From the NCBI GenBank assembly GCA_017539865.1, contig JAFYCE010000057.1, positions 1 through 40,368 of the forward strand: DNA of 40,368 nucleotides, written 5' to 3'. The stretch is from Alphaproteobacteria bacterium (lineage in GTDB: Bacteria > Pseudomonadota > Alphaproteobacteria > CAAGCB01 > CAG-977). Below the pieces are notes generated by a model, which ran no database searches, had not been told where the DNA came from, and saw only the letters and a list, made by a program, of their open reading frames with translations. Shown here piece by piece: positions 1-7,061 of the stretch. Position 1 is the first letter of the stretch, and every line of letters begins with the position of its first letter. Made by a program: the position numbers and the translations under genes.

Positions 1-305
1 CAAGACGACAGACCAGATTCAAACGTTGGTCACGAACATTCGTACGTTGACGGCTTCTCAGAAAAACTACGCACTTGTTAATAATGCCGGGATTTTGCAG
101 AAGATGGGCGCGTTAACGGATGAAATGTGTTCCGATACAACGTGCACCTCTTCCAATATGCTTAATCCGTATGGCGGCTCAATTAAAATGGCTACATATG
201 GTACTGGAGATAAGCATTTTTATATTTCTTATCAAGGCTTGCCGGCCAGCGCGTGCGTTTCTTTGGCAACGCAGGCATGGGGCGATTCTTCTTCGGGCTT
301 GGAAG
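1..305 (+). repeat. Pilin duplication, copy A
   Basis: This segment aligns without gaps to 655-959 at a constant offset of 654. Within it, 1-79, 91-141 and 242-305 are base-for-base identical to copy B, including synonymous sites, while 142-241 and everything after 305 diverges. This is the pattern of a tandem duplication partly homogenised by gene conversion. Confidence 0.85.
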
Positions 306-502
306 GCGTTATGGCAACATCCACGACTCCGGGGACGCCGGGAACTGCTCCGGGATCTACCTCGTCAGTTGCGGACGGTACTGCTAAGATGGTGACGCCG
401 GATAACGGGACGCCCGTCGGCGGAAATCCGATGTCGTATGCGTCTGCTTCACAAGGATGCGGATCGGCAAGTACTTCTGCGGTTACATTTTACTATCGTT
501 AA
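1..502 (+). CDS. Type IV pilin-like protein, 5' truncated by window edge
   Basis: The reading frame is open from base 2 and ends with TAA at 500-502. The true start lies outside the window, so the TTG at 26 is an internal Leu codon, as alignment with the next gene shows. About 166 residues are visible. They match the mature part of the downstream pilin after its hydrophobic N-terminal helix: conserved KTTDQIQTLV and NIRTLTASQKNYA segments, paired cysteines (CSDTTC), an ASACVSLATQAWGDSS block and a C-terminal GCGSAS motif. A Pro/Gly/Thr-rich insertion (near PGTPGTAPGS) sits in the variable part. It is probably a (pseudo)pilin assembled in the envelope by a type IV pilus or related machine; no assembly genes are in view. 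Bases 1-79, 91-141 and 242-305 are identical to the next gene at a constant offset of 654. Confidence 0.8.
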   Translation, partial: KTTDQIQTLVTNIRTLTASQKNYALVNNAGILQKMGALTDEMCSDTTCTSSNMLNPYGGSIKMATYGTGDKHFYISYQGLPASACVSLATQAWGDSSSGLEGVMATSTTPGTPGTAPGSTSSVADGTAKMVTPDNGTPVGGNPMSYASASQGCGSASTSAVTFYYR

Positions 503-523
503 TTTAGAGCGAGGATGAAAGAT

Positions 524-1138
524 ATGCATACATTACATACACAGGAATCCGGCCGTTCCATGATTGAAATGCTGGGTGTTCTGGCAATTATCGGCGTGTT
601 GTCGGTCGGCGGTATCGCCGGTTATTCACAGGCGATGAATAAATTTAAAGTGTCCAAGACGACAGACCAGATTCAAACGTTGGTCACGAACATTCGTACG
701 TTGACGGCTTCTCAGAAAAACTACGCACTTGTTGATAATGCTGTGATTTTGCAGAAGATGGGCGCGTTAACGGATGAAATGTGTTCCGATACAACCTGCT
801 CCGCTTCCACAATGATTAATCCGTATGGCGGTGCTATCACGATGAAGGCGTATTCTACTGATAAAAAGCATTTTTTTATCGCTTATAAAGGTTTACCGGC
901 CAGCGCGTGCGTTTCTTTGGCAACGCAGGCATGGGGCGATTCTTCTTCGGGCTTGGAAGCTGTGCAAGCTACAAATGGTGCGAACGTCGCTGATCCGACT
1001 GCCTTGCCTACAGGTGCACAGAGTACGGGTGTAACATTAACAAACAGATCAACCGATTTGAATCCGATGTCGTATGCTGATGCGTCAACAGGATGCGGTT
1101 CTGCCAGTAATGCTGCGGTGATTTTCTTCTATCGTTAA
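524..1138 (+). CDS. Type IV pilin-like protein with class III signal peptide
   Basis: The N-terminus carries a prepilin-type processing site, G followed by RSMIEM with the conserved Glu at +5, then a hydrophobic helix (LGVLAIIGVLSVGGIAGYS). That is the hallmark of type IV pilins and pseudopilins, which a prepilin peptidase cleaves and the inner membrane assembles into fibres. The globular part has several cysteines (CSDTTC, SACVS, GCGS) that could form disulfides. I prefer the ATG at 524 (204 residues) to the one at 515, because the GAGG at 511-514 is correctly spaced only for 524. The gap from the preceding pilin stop is 21 bases, so the two are probably co-transcribed. A strong terminator follows directly. 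The exact pilin subtype and function cannot be told from sequence alone. Confidence 0.85.
   Translation: MHTLHTQESGRSMIEMLGVLAIIGVLSVGGIAGYSQAMNKFKVSKTTDQIQTLVTNIRTLTASQKNYALVDNAVILQKMGALTDEMCSDTTCSASTMINPYGGAITMKAYSTDKKHFFIAYKGLPASACVSLATQAWGDSSSGLEAVQATNGANVADPTALPTGAQSTGVTLTNRSTDLNPMSYADASTGCGSASNAAVIFFYR
655..959 (+). repeat. Pilin duplication, copy B
   Basis: Partner of the copy at 1-305. The identical blocks are 655-733, 745-795 and 896-959. The stretches between and after them encode the divergent, presumably surface-exposed parts of the two pilins. Confidence 0.85.
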
Positions 1139-1146
1139 TCGTAATG

Positions 1147-1190
1147 ATTACAAAAAAAGCGGAGAATTTTTTCTCCGCTTTTTTTGTAAT
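1147..1190 (+). terminator. Intrinsic terminator after the pilin genes, perfect 20-bp stem
   Basis: Arms 1147-1166 and 1171-1190 are perfect reverse complements around a TTTT loop. The core GCGGAGAA/TTCTCCGC is flanked by A7 and T7, so it can stop transcription from either side. It lies 8 bases after the pilin stop codon. Confidence 0.9.
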
Positions 1191-1439
1191 CAGAAAACCC
1201 CGCGCTGGGTGCGTGGTTCAGAAAAGCTTATAGCTATGCGCAGAAAAAAACTCCTTTGCTGCAATGCAGAAGGTCTGCGAGCATTGAAGTCAAAGGAGTA
1301 ATCAATGTGAATGATTGATCCAGATAGATTGATTTTTATAAAAAATCCATTGTTTCCGCCGAGTCGCAAAAAATAAAAGAATACGTTTCCATGTTTTTAT
1401 CGTTAATAACGTTTTGTTGTAGCTCTTTTTTTCGGACAT
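1191..1439. other. Gene-poor interval between the pilin and gcrA terminators
   Basis: No conserved protein is recognisable here. Besides the hairpin at 1244-1299, I see a possible 21-codon plus-strand reading frame at 1311-1376 directly after an ATG-TGA start-stop pair at 1305-1310, and an 11-bp palindrome CGTTAATAACG at 1401-1411. A minus-strand small RNA starting near 1390 and ending at the hairpin is possible, but I see no convincing promoter. Confidence 0.4.
1244..1299 (-). terminator. Hairpin with minus-strand T-run; alternatively a plus-strand SD-sequestering hairpin
   Basis: The outer stem pairs 1250-1258 (ACTCCTTTG) with 1291-1299 (CAAAGGAGT). An inner stem pairs 1262-1267 (CAATGC) with 1281-1286 (GCATTG). 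Read on the minus strand the hairpin is followed by seven T (1250-1244), which is terminator-like and would end a transcript arising between about 1300 and 1435. Read on the plus strand, the 3' arm is a strong ribosome binding site (AAAGGAG) locked in the stem. No protein gene upstream on either strand clearly needs this element. Confidence 0.45.
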
Positions 1440-1471
1440 AAAAAAACGCCGATGTAAAACGGCGTTTTTTT
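1440..1471 (-). terminator. Intrinsic terminator of the gcrA operon
   Basis: The stem pairs AACGCCG with CGGCGTT, flanked by A6 and T7 runs, with an eight-base loop. It lies 14 bases beyond the gcrA stop codon. The flanking runs make it potentially bidirectional. Confidence 0.85.
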
Positions 1472-1485
1472 GATTCGGATTGTTC

Positions 1486-1908
1486 TTATCTTAAAGATTT
1501 GGCGGAAACATAGGCGATTGCCGCGTGTTCGGCGCAATAAGGCTTGTCCGGCAATGCTTCCTTTCCGCAGAAGTGGAAATCTTCATCCTTCGGATCGCCG
1601 ATCGGCCAGCGGCAGGATGTCGATGTCAAATCATTGACGGTGAACAGTTTTTGTTTTTCCTTCGCCGCGCTTTTTTTTGGGGGGGCGACTTTTGTTTCTT
1701 TTTTCTTTTCGACGGGTTCGGAAACCGTTTCTTCCGTTTCTTCATCTCCGCGGCGGATGGGGGACGGGCGGCCGTTCAATCCCAAACGATGCGCTTTGCC
1801 GACAACGGCGTTTTTCGAAACGCCTAACGCTTTGCCGATTTCACCGGTCGTCAACCCTTTTTCCCAAAGGCGTTTCAGTTCTTCCACTTGTTCGTCTGTC
1901 CAACCCAT
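1486..1908 (-). CDS. gcrA: GcrA cell cycle regulator
   Basis: GcrA is an alphaproteobacterial regulator that binds sigma70-RNA polymerase and acts at promoters carrying GANTC sites methylated by CcrM. This 140-residue protein begins with the characteristic MGWTDEQVEELKRLW helix and a helix-turn-helix (about residues 20-45: GEIGKALGVSKNAVVGKAH) followed by RLGLNGRPSPI. A charged low-complexity linker (about 53-90, rich in E, K and P) leads to the conserved C-terminal part: CRWPIGDP, a second Cys at FCGK, then YCAEH. It is the last gene of a three-gene minus-strand operon, 15 bases after the preceding stop, with AAAGGAT as a plausible ribosome site. Oddity: the linker is encoded by adjoining C7 and A8 runs (plus strand 1671-1685), a slippage-prone tract. 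Confidence 0.95.
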   Translation of the reverse strand: MGWTDEQVEELKRLWEKGLTTGEIGKALGVSKNAVVGKAHRLGLNGRPSPIRRGDEETEETVSEPVEKKKETKVAPPKKSAAKEKQKLFTVNDLTSTSCRWPIGDPKDEDFHFCGKEALPDKPYCAEHAAIAYVSAKSLR

Positions 1909-1923
1909 TTGTCATATCCTTTG

Positions 1924-3222
1924 CTAATAAACCCCGTAAACGGGCGCTTCGATAACCATCATATCCTTAGTTGCAAAAACCTTCCGGATATTATCACCAT
2001 AATTTTTTACTGCAAGCAGGTTTTCACGCGTCGAGGTGTACATTCCTAAAAAAAGCCGGATGCTGTCCCATGAAACCTGCCGGTCATGCGGCGTCAGAAC
2101 GTCAAACGACTTGGGCGGCTTTTTCAATCTGCGCCATGTCGCCAGATTTAAAGCGACGGCGGGACTCATATTGGCAACGCGGCGCGCTTTGATGATTTTA
2201 TCAACGGTAATGCCCCAGCTTTCAGGCGTGAAGCCGTTTTTGGCAACTGCTGCGGCGAATTTTTCCTTTTCGGGCAGGCGGTTGATTTTATCAACCAGCA
2301 TCTGCATGGGATTTAACAATTCTTCCATCAGATTGTTGTCGCTGAGCGACATATCCCGCAAAGCCGTATGAAAATCATCAAAACGGTTTGTTCCGAACGC
2401 CTGCTTGATACTTTCGAAAGAGGCCAGAGCGGCTTCCACGTCGCCTTCCGTCAACGGTGATGTCTGCGTGACCTGTTCGGCCGGCGTTTGCGGGCGGACG
2501 TTCTTTACCAAGGCTTCACCGGATTGGTATTTCGCGGGATCGGGCATTTTATGCTTTGTCAACAAAGAAGGATTGCGGATGTCAAACAAGCCTTCCGCTT
2601 TACCGTCCTTGTCAACGGAAATGATTTTGTCATACCCTTTGAACGTTTCTTTTTCCCGCTCAGGAAAAGCCCATGCTTCCGGCATCAGATAAATGTATAA
2701 ATGCGTCGACATGTATTTGCCGTACTTTTTGGCATATTCCTGCATTTGCGGCGCAATTCGGGTCGGGAATTTCCCCTTCGTTTCTTTGATTCCGGGGATG
2801 TTCAAGATACGTTCCGACACGTACGGCATTTCATGAATGAAGGGGCCGATGTATTGATAGGCGTATTTCGGTAAAGTCAATATCAAACGGTAAATGTCGT
2901 CTTCCAATTTTTCATTGGTTTTGACCATCGCCTCCAATCCTCCCGGATAGGATGTTTCTATCATTTCAACAATCGCGGAATAAACGGTTTCCTGATTGAC
3001 GGCTTGAACTTTCCGGTTTTTCTTTTTGGCTTTCTGTTCCACACTGTCTTTCAGTTCGGTCATCAAACTTTTGAAACGGCCGTCCGCCCGTTGGAAAGCA
3101 GACGTGTCCGATGCGTCTTCATCCTCTTCAACGGTGATTTCCAAAGGCTGCCAGTTCAGCCGTTCCTGCGCGGCGGCCGGAACGGCAAAAAGCATGATGA
3201 GCAGGCTAAAAAACGTCAGCAT
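1924..3222 (-). CDS. Secreted protein of unknown function
   Basis: The protein has 432 residues. The first 19 form a Sec signal peptide (hydrophobic LTFFSLLIMLFAV, then AAA before QERL), so it is probably periplasmic. Next come an acidic stretch (EEDEDASD) and a basic segment (EQKAKKKNRK). The remainder looks soluble and mixed alpha/beta, with no transmembrane helix or catalytic motif I recognise. I do not recognise the family. The start is only 6 bases after the DUF4139 stop codon and has no strong ribosome site of its own, so translation is probably coupled. It ends with TAG 15 bases before gcrA. Its place between a secreted DUF4139 protein and GcrA suggests an envelope role, but that is inference only. 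Confidence 0.75.
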   Translation of the reverse strand: MLTFFSLLIMLFAVPAAAQERLNWQPLEITVEEDEDASDTSAFQRADGRFKSLMTELKDSVEQKAKKKNRKVQAVNQETVYSAIVEMIETSYPGGLEAMVKTNEKLEDDIYRLILTLPKYAYQYIGPFIHEMPYVSERILNIPGIKETKGKFPTRIAPQMQEYAKKYGKYMSTHLYIYLMPEAWAFPEREKETFKGYDKIISVDKDGKAEGLFDIRNPSLLTKHKMPDPAKYQSGEALVKNVRPQTPAEQVTQTSPLTEGDVEAALASFESIKQAFGTNRFDDFHTALRDMSLSDNNLMEELLNPMQMLVDKINRLPEKEKFAAAVAKNGFTPESWGITVDKIIKARRVANMSPAVALNLATWRRLKKPPKSFDVLTPHDRQVSWDSIRLFLGMYTSTRENLLAVKNYGDNIRKVFATKDMMVIEAPVYGVY

Positions 3223-3228
3223 GGCTTT

Positions 3229-4650
3229 TTATGGTCTTTTCATCCGTACCGTATAGTTCAAAACGGTTTGACCTTTCGCCGGTATGTCAATCGTCCATTC
3301 CGCCTGCCGTGAAGTCGGCGTACGGTAGGAAACGGAAGAATCCGTAATCGACCATTGGTAGGAAAAATCCTGCAAATAAGTGACCTTGACAGGTTTGTCC
3401 GTCGCATTTTTAAACGTTAAAGAATATCCCGCTTCGTACGATTTTTCGGAAAAAGCGGTGTACGCCGTTTCCTTGCCTTGCGCCGTCACGTCAAAAGCGT
3501 TGCCTAGATTCAAAGTGATTTTGCCGTTTTCAGGCGTATGCGATATTTTGTCTTCCCCGACAAAGAACATGTTCCGCTTTGAATCGGCTTTGTAAACGCG
3601 AATAATGCCCGACGGCAGGGACAGTCCCAGATTGGACGCTTTGTCGTTGTTCATTTTCAAGACGACCGATGCGTTTCTGGATTCAAATTCGCCGAAATTG
3701 CCATGGCTTCTGTATGTCGGCACAATGTCGGTGAACTTGTATTCCTTTTGTACTTTGGCTCCCGATGCCGACAGCAAAGCCAGCTGTTTCGTCTGATTGG
3801 ACGCTATGTCCGTTTTCCGTCCCAAAGAATACAGATGGTAGTCCATCAGCTGCTCTTCCGTCATGCCGTCGGCAACGGCGGCGTTTTCCATCATCATCGC
3901 GCGTGCCGTTTTCATCATCGGGCGGCGCTGAACGGGACGAATCCGGTTGACAGAGCCGGCTACAAACTGAATGTCGGCGTTTTTATAGGCGATGCCCGAC
4001 GTGTTCGTCAACGTGACCCAGCCGTTCAGATTGATTCGGTCTTCCGCGTCGTTCAGCTCGGCGACATAATCCGCCCGCCATGTCAGGCCGTTTGTCAGAT
4101 AGCTTAATTCAACGTTTTGCGTGCCGGTCCTGTCGGCGTCAACGTTGATCGTCAGCGTCGGCTGGTCGTACAAATCAGCCGGAATGTCGGGAAAAATCAC
4201 GCGGCCGTTGTAATCCGTTTCGATTCTGTCGCCTATTTTTAAAACCAGTCCCGCGTCGACGGACAACACTTTGGCGTCTTCAATCGTTTTCTTGCCGCTG
4301 GCCATATGCGTTTCAATGACTTGAATGTCTTTGCCCAGAAATTTGCGCAGCAAGGATTCGCGTGACAATAAATCAAAATAGAAATTCTGCTCGCGCACCT
4401 TCAGTCCCTGACCGTCGAATAAAGCCGTTTCAGGTTGTATTTGCGCGGACACCCCTTGAAAGGAAAGGGCGTTTTCCCCTTTTTTAAAGGAAACGGAGCG
4501 CGTGTCTTTGACCAATCCCAGTCCGTTGTTGTAAACGGTGACGTTCAAAGATTTCACCGCATCGGGCGGAACGACCGTCGCGTCCGCCGCCGCTGTTCGC
4601 GCCGCTAAACACAATGCCGTGAAAGACAATAAAAAAGATCTGATTCGCAT
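3229..4650 (-). CDS. DUF4139 domain-containing secreted protein
   Basis: The protein has 473 residues and begins with a signal peptide (MRIRSFLLSFTALCLAARTAAA). Residues from about 30 (LNVTVYNNGLGLVKDTRSV) and the beta-rich body with LSYLTNGLTWRADY and WVTLTNTSGIAYKNADIQFV match the DUF4139 / MuiA-like family, which is exported and of unclear function. The C-terminus (AEWTIDIPAKGQTVLNYTVRMK) is the typical last strand pair. I chose the ATG at 4650 because AAGGAGG precedes it at good spacing and because a candidate promoter (4688-4716) lies downstream of the longer alternative start at 4716. It is the first gene of an operon with the next secreted protein and gcrA. Confidence 0.85.
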   Translation of the reverse strand: MRIRSFLLSFTALCLAARTAAADATVVPPDAVKSLNVTVYNNGLGLVKDTRSVSFKKGENALSFQGVSAQIQPETALFDGQGLKVREQNFYFDLLSRESLLRKFLGKDIQVIETHMASGKKTIEDAKVLSVDAGLVLKIGDRIETDYNGRVIFPDIPADLYDQPTLTINVDADRTGTQNVELSYLTNGLTWRADYVAELNDAEDRINLNGWVTLTNTSGIAYKNADIQFVAGSVNRIRPVQRRPMMKTARAMMMENAAVADGMTEEQLMDYHLYSLGRKTDIASNQTKQLALLSASGAKVQKEYKFTDIVPTYRSHGNFGEFESRNASVVLKMNNDKASNLGLSLPSGIIRVYKADSKRNMFFVGEDKISHTPENGKITLNLGNAFDVTAQGKETAYTAFSEKSYEAGYSLTFKNATDKPVKVTYLQDFSYQWSITDSSVSYRTPTSRQAEWTIDIPAKGQTVLNYTVRMKRP

Positions 4651-4687
4651 AAAGCCCCTCCTTGGAACAAAATTTGATTTTCCGTTT

Positions 4688-4716
4688 ATTTTAAAGTCGC
4701 TCCCTTTCTTGTGCAA
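4688..4716 (-). promoter_or_regulatory. Sigma70-type promoter of the DUF4139-gcrA operon
   Basis: On the minus strand TTGCAC (4716-4711) and TAAAAT (4693-4688) are separated by 17 bases. Transcription would start near 4681, about 30 bases before the chosen ATG. Confidence 0.65.
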
Positions 4717-4759
4717 GCGTTATGTGTTTTTCCTGAATGCTTGGAATACATAAAAAAGT

Positions 4760-4788
4760 TTGCAAGGCAGCGCGGAAAAAAGTATAAC
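4760..4788 (+). promoter_or_regulatory. Sigma70-type promoter of ugd
   Basis: TTGCAA (4760-4765), a 17-base spacer and TATAAC (4783-4788) lie about 40 bases before the ugd start codon. It is divergent from the DUF4139 promoter in the same 176-base gap. Confidence 0.6.
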
Positions 4789-4826
4789 CGGATAGAAAGA
4801 GAATTTTTTGACGTAAAGAGGCTGAT

Positions 4827-6125
4827 ATGAAAGTCGGAATCATCGGAACGGGATATGTCGGTTTGCCGACAGGTGTCGGATTGGCGGAATTGGGACACGA
4901 AGTCGTCTGTATTGACGCCATCAAAGAAAAAATAGCCGATCTGAAAGCCGGAAAAATCACGCTGTTTGAAGACGGACTGGAGGATTTGTTTCATAAAAAC
5001 GCCGCTTCGGGCAGGTTGCGCTTTACCTCTGATATGAAAGAGGGGGTAAAAGATGCGGATATCGTCATTCTGGCCGTCGGGACGCCGTCGCATCCCGTAA
5101 CCAAGGAAGCCGACATGAAATACGTTCATGCCGCCGCGCGGGAACTGGCTCTTCATTTGACGGGATATACGGTCGTCGCCAATAAATCGACCGTGCCTGT
5201 CGGAACGGGTGACGAAGTGGAAAAGATCATTCGCGAAGTCAATCCTTCAGCCGATTTCGACGTTGTTTCCCTGCCGGAATTTTTGCGCGAAGGATTTGCC
5301 GTGCACGACTTTTTCAATCCCGACCGCATCATTGTCGGAGCGAATACGGAAAAAGCCTCCGCTGCTATCAAGGAATTATACAAGCCGTTCGGCGATAAAG
5401 CGCATATGCTGTTCGTCAAGCGCCGTTCTTCCGAAACAATCAAGTATGCTTCCAACGCGTTTTTGGCAATGAAGATTCACTACATCAATGAAATGGCGAA
5501 TTTCTGCGAAAAATCGGGCGCCGATGTGTATGAAGTCGCTAAAGGGATGGGACTGGATACGCGTATCGGCGCAAAATTCCTGAATCCGGGGCCGGGGTAT
5601 GGCGGTTCCTGTTTCCCCAAAGACACGAATGCAATGGCGTGTATGGCAAAAAAATATGGTGTCGAAATGTCGTTGATTGAAACGACGATTCGCCGGAACG
5701 ATGCCCGCAAGGTGGAAATGGCGGAACGCATTTTGAAGGCGGTTGACGGAAAAGCAAAACCGAAAATCGCTGTTTTGGGCTTGGCGTTTAAAGGCGGTAC
5801 GGATGACTGCCGCGAAAGTCCGGCTATGGAGATTATCAACGCTTTGTTAAAACATGACGTGACAATCACGGCTTACGATCCCAAGGCAATGAAAACGGCT
5901 GAAAAACTGGTCGGAAACCGGATCAATTATGCCGCCGACGCTTACGAAGCCGCAAAAGATGCCGATGTCTTGGCCGTTTTGACCGAATGGAGCGATTTTA
6001 AATCGTTGGATTTGGCTAAACTCAAAACATTGATGAAGGTTCCTAAAATCGTTGATTTGCGTAATCTTTTGAATGTGAATGAAGCAAAACGTCTGGGGTT
6101 TGATTGTCAGGGAATCGGGCGTTAA
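4827..6125 (+). CDS. ugd: UDP-glucose 6-dehydrogenase
   Basis: It oxidises UDP-glucose twice with NAD+ to UDP-glucuronate, a cytoplasmic precursor for capsule, exopolysaccharide or LPS sugars. The 432-residue length is normal. The N-terminal Rossmann motif is GTGYVGLPTG (residues 7-16), with an acidic residue at the end of the second strand (VVCIDA). The family motifs VANKSTVPVGTG (about 118-129), SLPEFLREG (about 148-156) and GPGYGGSCFPKD (255-266) are intact, and Cys262 is the expected catalytic nucleophile. The C-terminal NAD/UDP domain carries LAFKGGTDDCRESPA. AAAGAGG lies upstream of the ATG. It has its own promoter and is separated by a further promoter from the next gene, so it is probably monocistronic. 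Sugar epimerase and glycosyltransferase genes occur at 19-22 kb in this window. Confidence 0.95.
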   Translation: MKVGIIGTGYVGLPTGVGLAELGHEVVCIDAIKEKIADLKAGKITLFEDGLEDLFHKNAASGRLRFTSDMKEGVKDADIVILAVGTPSHPVTKEADMKYVHAAARELALHLTGYTVVANKSTVPVGTGDEVEKIIREVNPSADFDVVSLPEFLREGFAVHDFFNPDRIIVGANTEKASAAIKELYKPFGDKAHMLFVKRRSSETIKYASNAFLAMKIHYINEMANFCEKSGADVYEVAKGMGLDTRIGAKFLNPGPGYGGSCFPKDTNAMACMAKKYGVEMSLIETTIRRNDARKVEMAERILKAVDGKAKPKIAVLGLAFKGGTDDCRESPAMEIINALLKHDVTITAYDPKAMKTAEKLVGNRINYAADAYEAAKDADVLAVLTEWSDFKSLDLAKLKTLMKVPKIVDLRNLLNVNEAKRLGFDCQGIGR

Positions 6126-6134
6126 TATCCCCTG

Positions 6135-6163
6135 TTGAAAAAAACGGATTAAAGCGATACAAT
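6135..6163 (+). promoter_or_regulatory. Sigma70-type promoter of the RelA/SpoT-like gene pair
   Basis: TTGAAA (6135-6140) and TACAAT (6158-6163) have an exact 17-base spacer, directly after the ugd stop. Transcription would start near 6170, giving a leader of about 40 bases. Confidence 0.65.
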
Positions 6164-6210
6164 AAAACCTTTCCGACATTGAACGCAAAGGGGGCTGTAA
6201 AGCGCGAACA

Positions 6211-6855
6211 ATGGTTGAAAGATGTATTCCGAAGACTTTGGACGAAGCTTATAAGCTGGCGGCCGAAGCAAAGCCGGAGCTGGATGCTTTCGGTAAAATG
6301 TTGTCCGAGAAGTTCGGCTGTACGTTTGTGGCCGCACCTCTGAAGGGGCGTGAACGCGCCGAGGAAAAATTGTCCGCTAAATATCGCGGCGATGTGTCCC
6401 GACTGCAGGATTTGGCTCGCTGCCGTGTGATTTGCGATTCGTTGGAGCAGTTGGATATCATTAAAAAAGCCGTCAAAAAACATGCCGTTCCTTTGCGCGA
6501 AGTCGACCGGATCGACAGGCCGAACGAACGCGGTTATCGGGATTTGAAATTTATTTTTCCCGAAAAGAACGGTTTCGCCGTTGAAATGCAGATTCAGTTA
6601 AGCGATTTCGCTCAGGCGGATAAAGAAACCCATCGCCATTATGAAAAAATCAGAACGATAACGGCGCAAGCGAAAGACCGTCCGTTAACAAAATCCGAAC
6701 AGAAGGAAATTTCTTTACGGGAAAAAATCTGTCAGGGCATTTATATGCATGCCGCACTGTCGTTTAACAAACGGACGAAAGGCCGGAAATTAAAACTTCA
6801 GCAACAGCCGTCTTTGGCGGCGTTTATGGCCAAAAGGACGGGAGCGGAAAGATGA
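6211..6855 (+). CDS. RelA/SpoT synthetase-fold protein (small, divergent)
   Basis: The 214 residues resemble the nucleotidyltransferase fold of (p)ppGpp synthetases. I see the basic G-loop-like region LKGRERAEEKL (44-54), the conserved strand DLARCRVIC (67-75; usual form DIAGIRI), RGYRDL (107-112; usual form GYRSLH, here without the His), VEMQIQ (124-129; usual VEIQIRT) and a following THRHYE. There is no HD hydrolase, TGS or ACT domain, so it is far smaller than RelA or SpoT. It could be a small alarmone synthetase, a toxic toxSAS-type enzyme that pyrophosphorylates nucleotides or tRNA, or an inactive relative; the lost His argues for divergence. There is no good ribosome site before the ATG. 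It has its own promoter and overlaps the next small gene by 4 bases (ATGA). Confidence 0.65.
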   Translation: MVERCIPKTLDEAYKLAAEAKPELDAFGKMLSEKFGCTFVAAPLKGRERAEEKLSAKYRGDVSRLQDLARCRVICDSLEQLDIIKKAVKKHAVPLREVDRIDRPNERGYRDLKFIFPEKNGFAVEMQIQLSDFAQADKETHRHYEKIRTITAQAKDRPLTKSEQKEISLREKICQGIYMHAALSFNKRTKGRKLKLQQQPSLAAFMAKRTGAER

Positions 6856-7061
6856 CGGATACGGATTTCTTTCGTTATTTCAAAGTCGGTGTCGTTCCCG
6901 TTAAGATCGAATTCAACGAATATGGCGCGCGTGTGGCATACGCATGGGAAAACGGTACTTTTAAAATCGACAACCGTTATATCGCCGACGTCATGGACGG
7001 TGAAGACGTTGTTGAACTGAATGAAAAAGAATTCTTTCAGTTGATTTCAGAATCCCATTGA
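6852..7061 (+). CDS. Small acidic protein coupled to the RelA/SpoT-like gene
   Basis: The protein has 69 residues with about 14 acidic and 7 basic side chains, no signal peptide and no membrane segment. I do not recognise the family. Its ATG overlaps the preceding stop (ATGA), so it is translationally coupled to the RelA/SpoT-like protein, and its last 15 bases overlap the convergent DUF5662 gene. The alternation of short hydrophobic strands (VVPVKIEF, RVAYAW) with an acidic C-terminal helix (DGEDVVELNEKEFFQLI) is compatible with a small partner or antitoxin. That role is inferred only from position and charge. The conserved-looking composition and the coupling make it a real gene rather than a chance frame. 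Confidence 0.65.
   Translation: MTDTDFFRYFKVGVVPVKIEFNEYGARVAYAWENGTFKIDNRYIADVMDGEDVVELNEKEFFQLISESH

Noticed and set aside
1-1138. Pilin duplication as a mobile element
   Set aside because: No transposase, terminal inverted repeats or target duplication; the blocks are coding and in frame.
4651-4716. Longer start of the DUF4139 protein at 4716
   Set aside because: The candidate promoter 4716-4688 and the strong SD before 4650 lie downstream of it, and the signal peptide begins at 4650.
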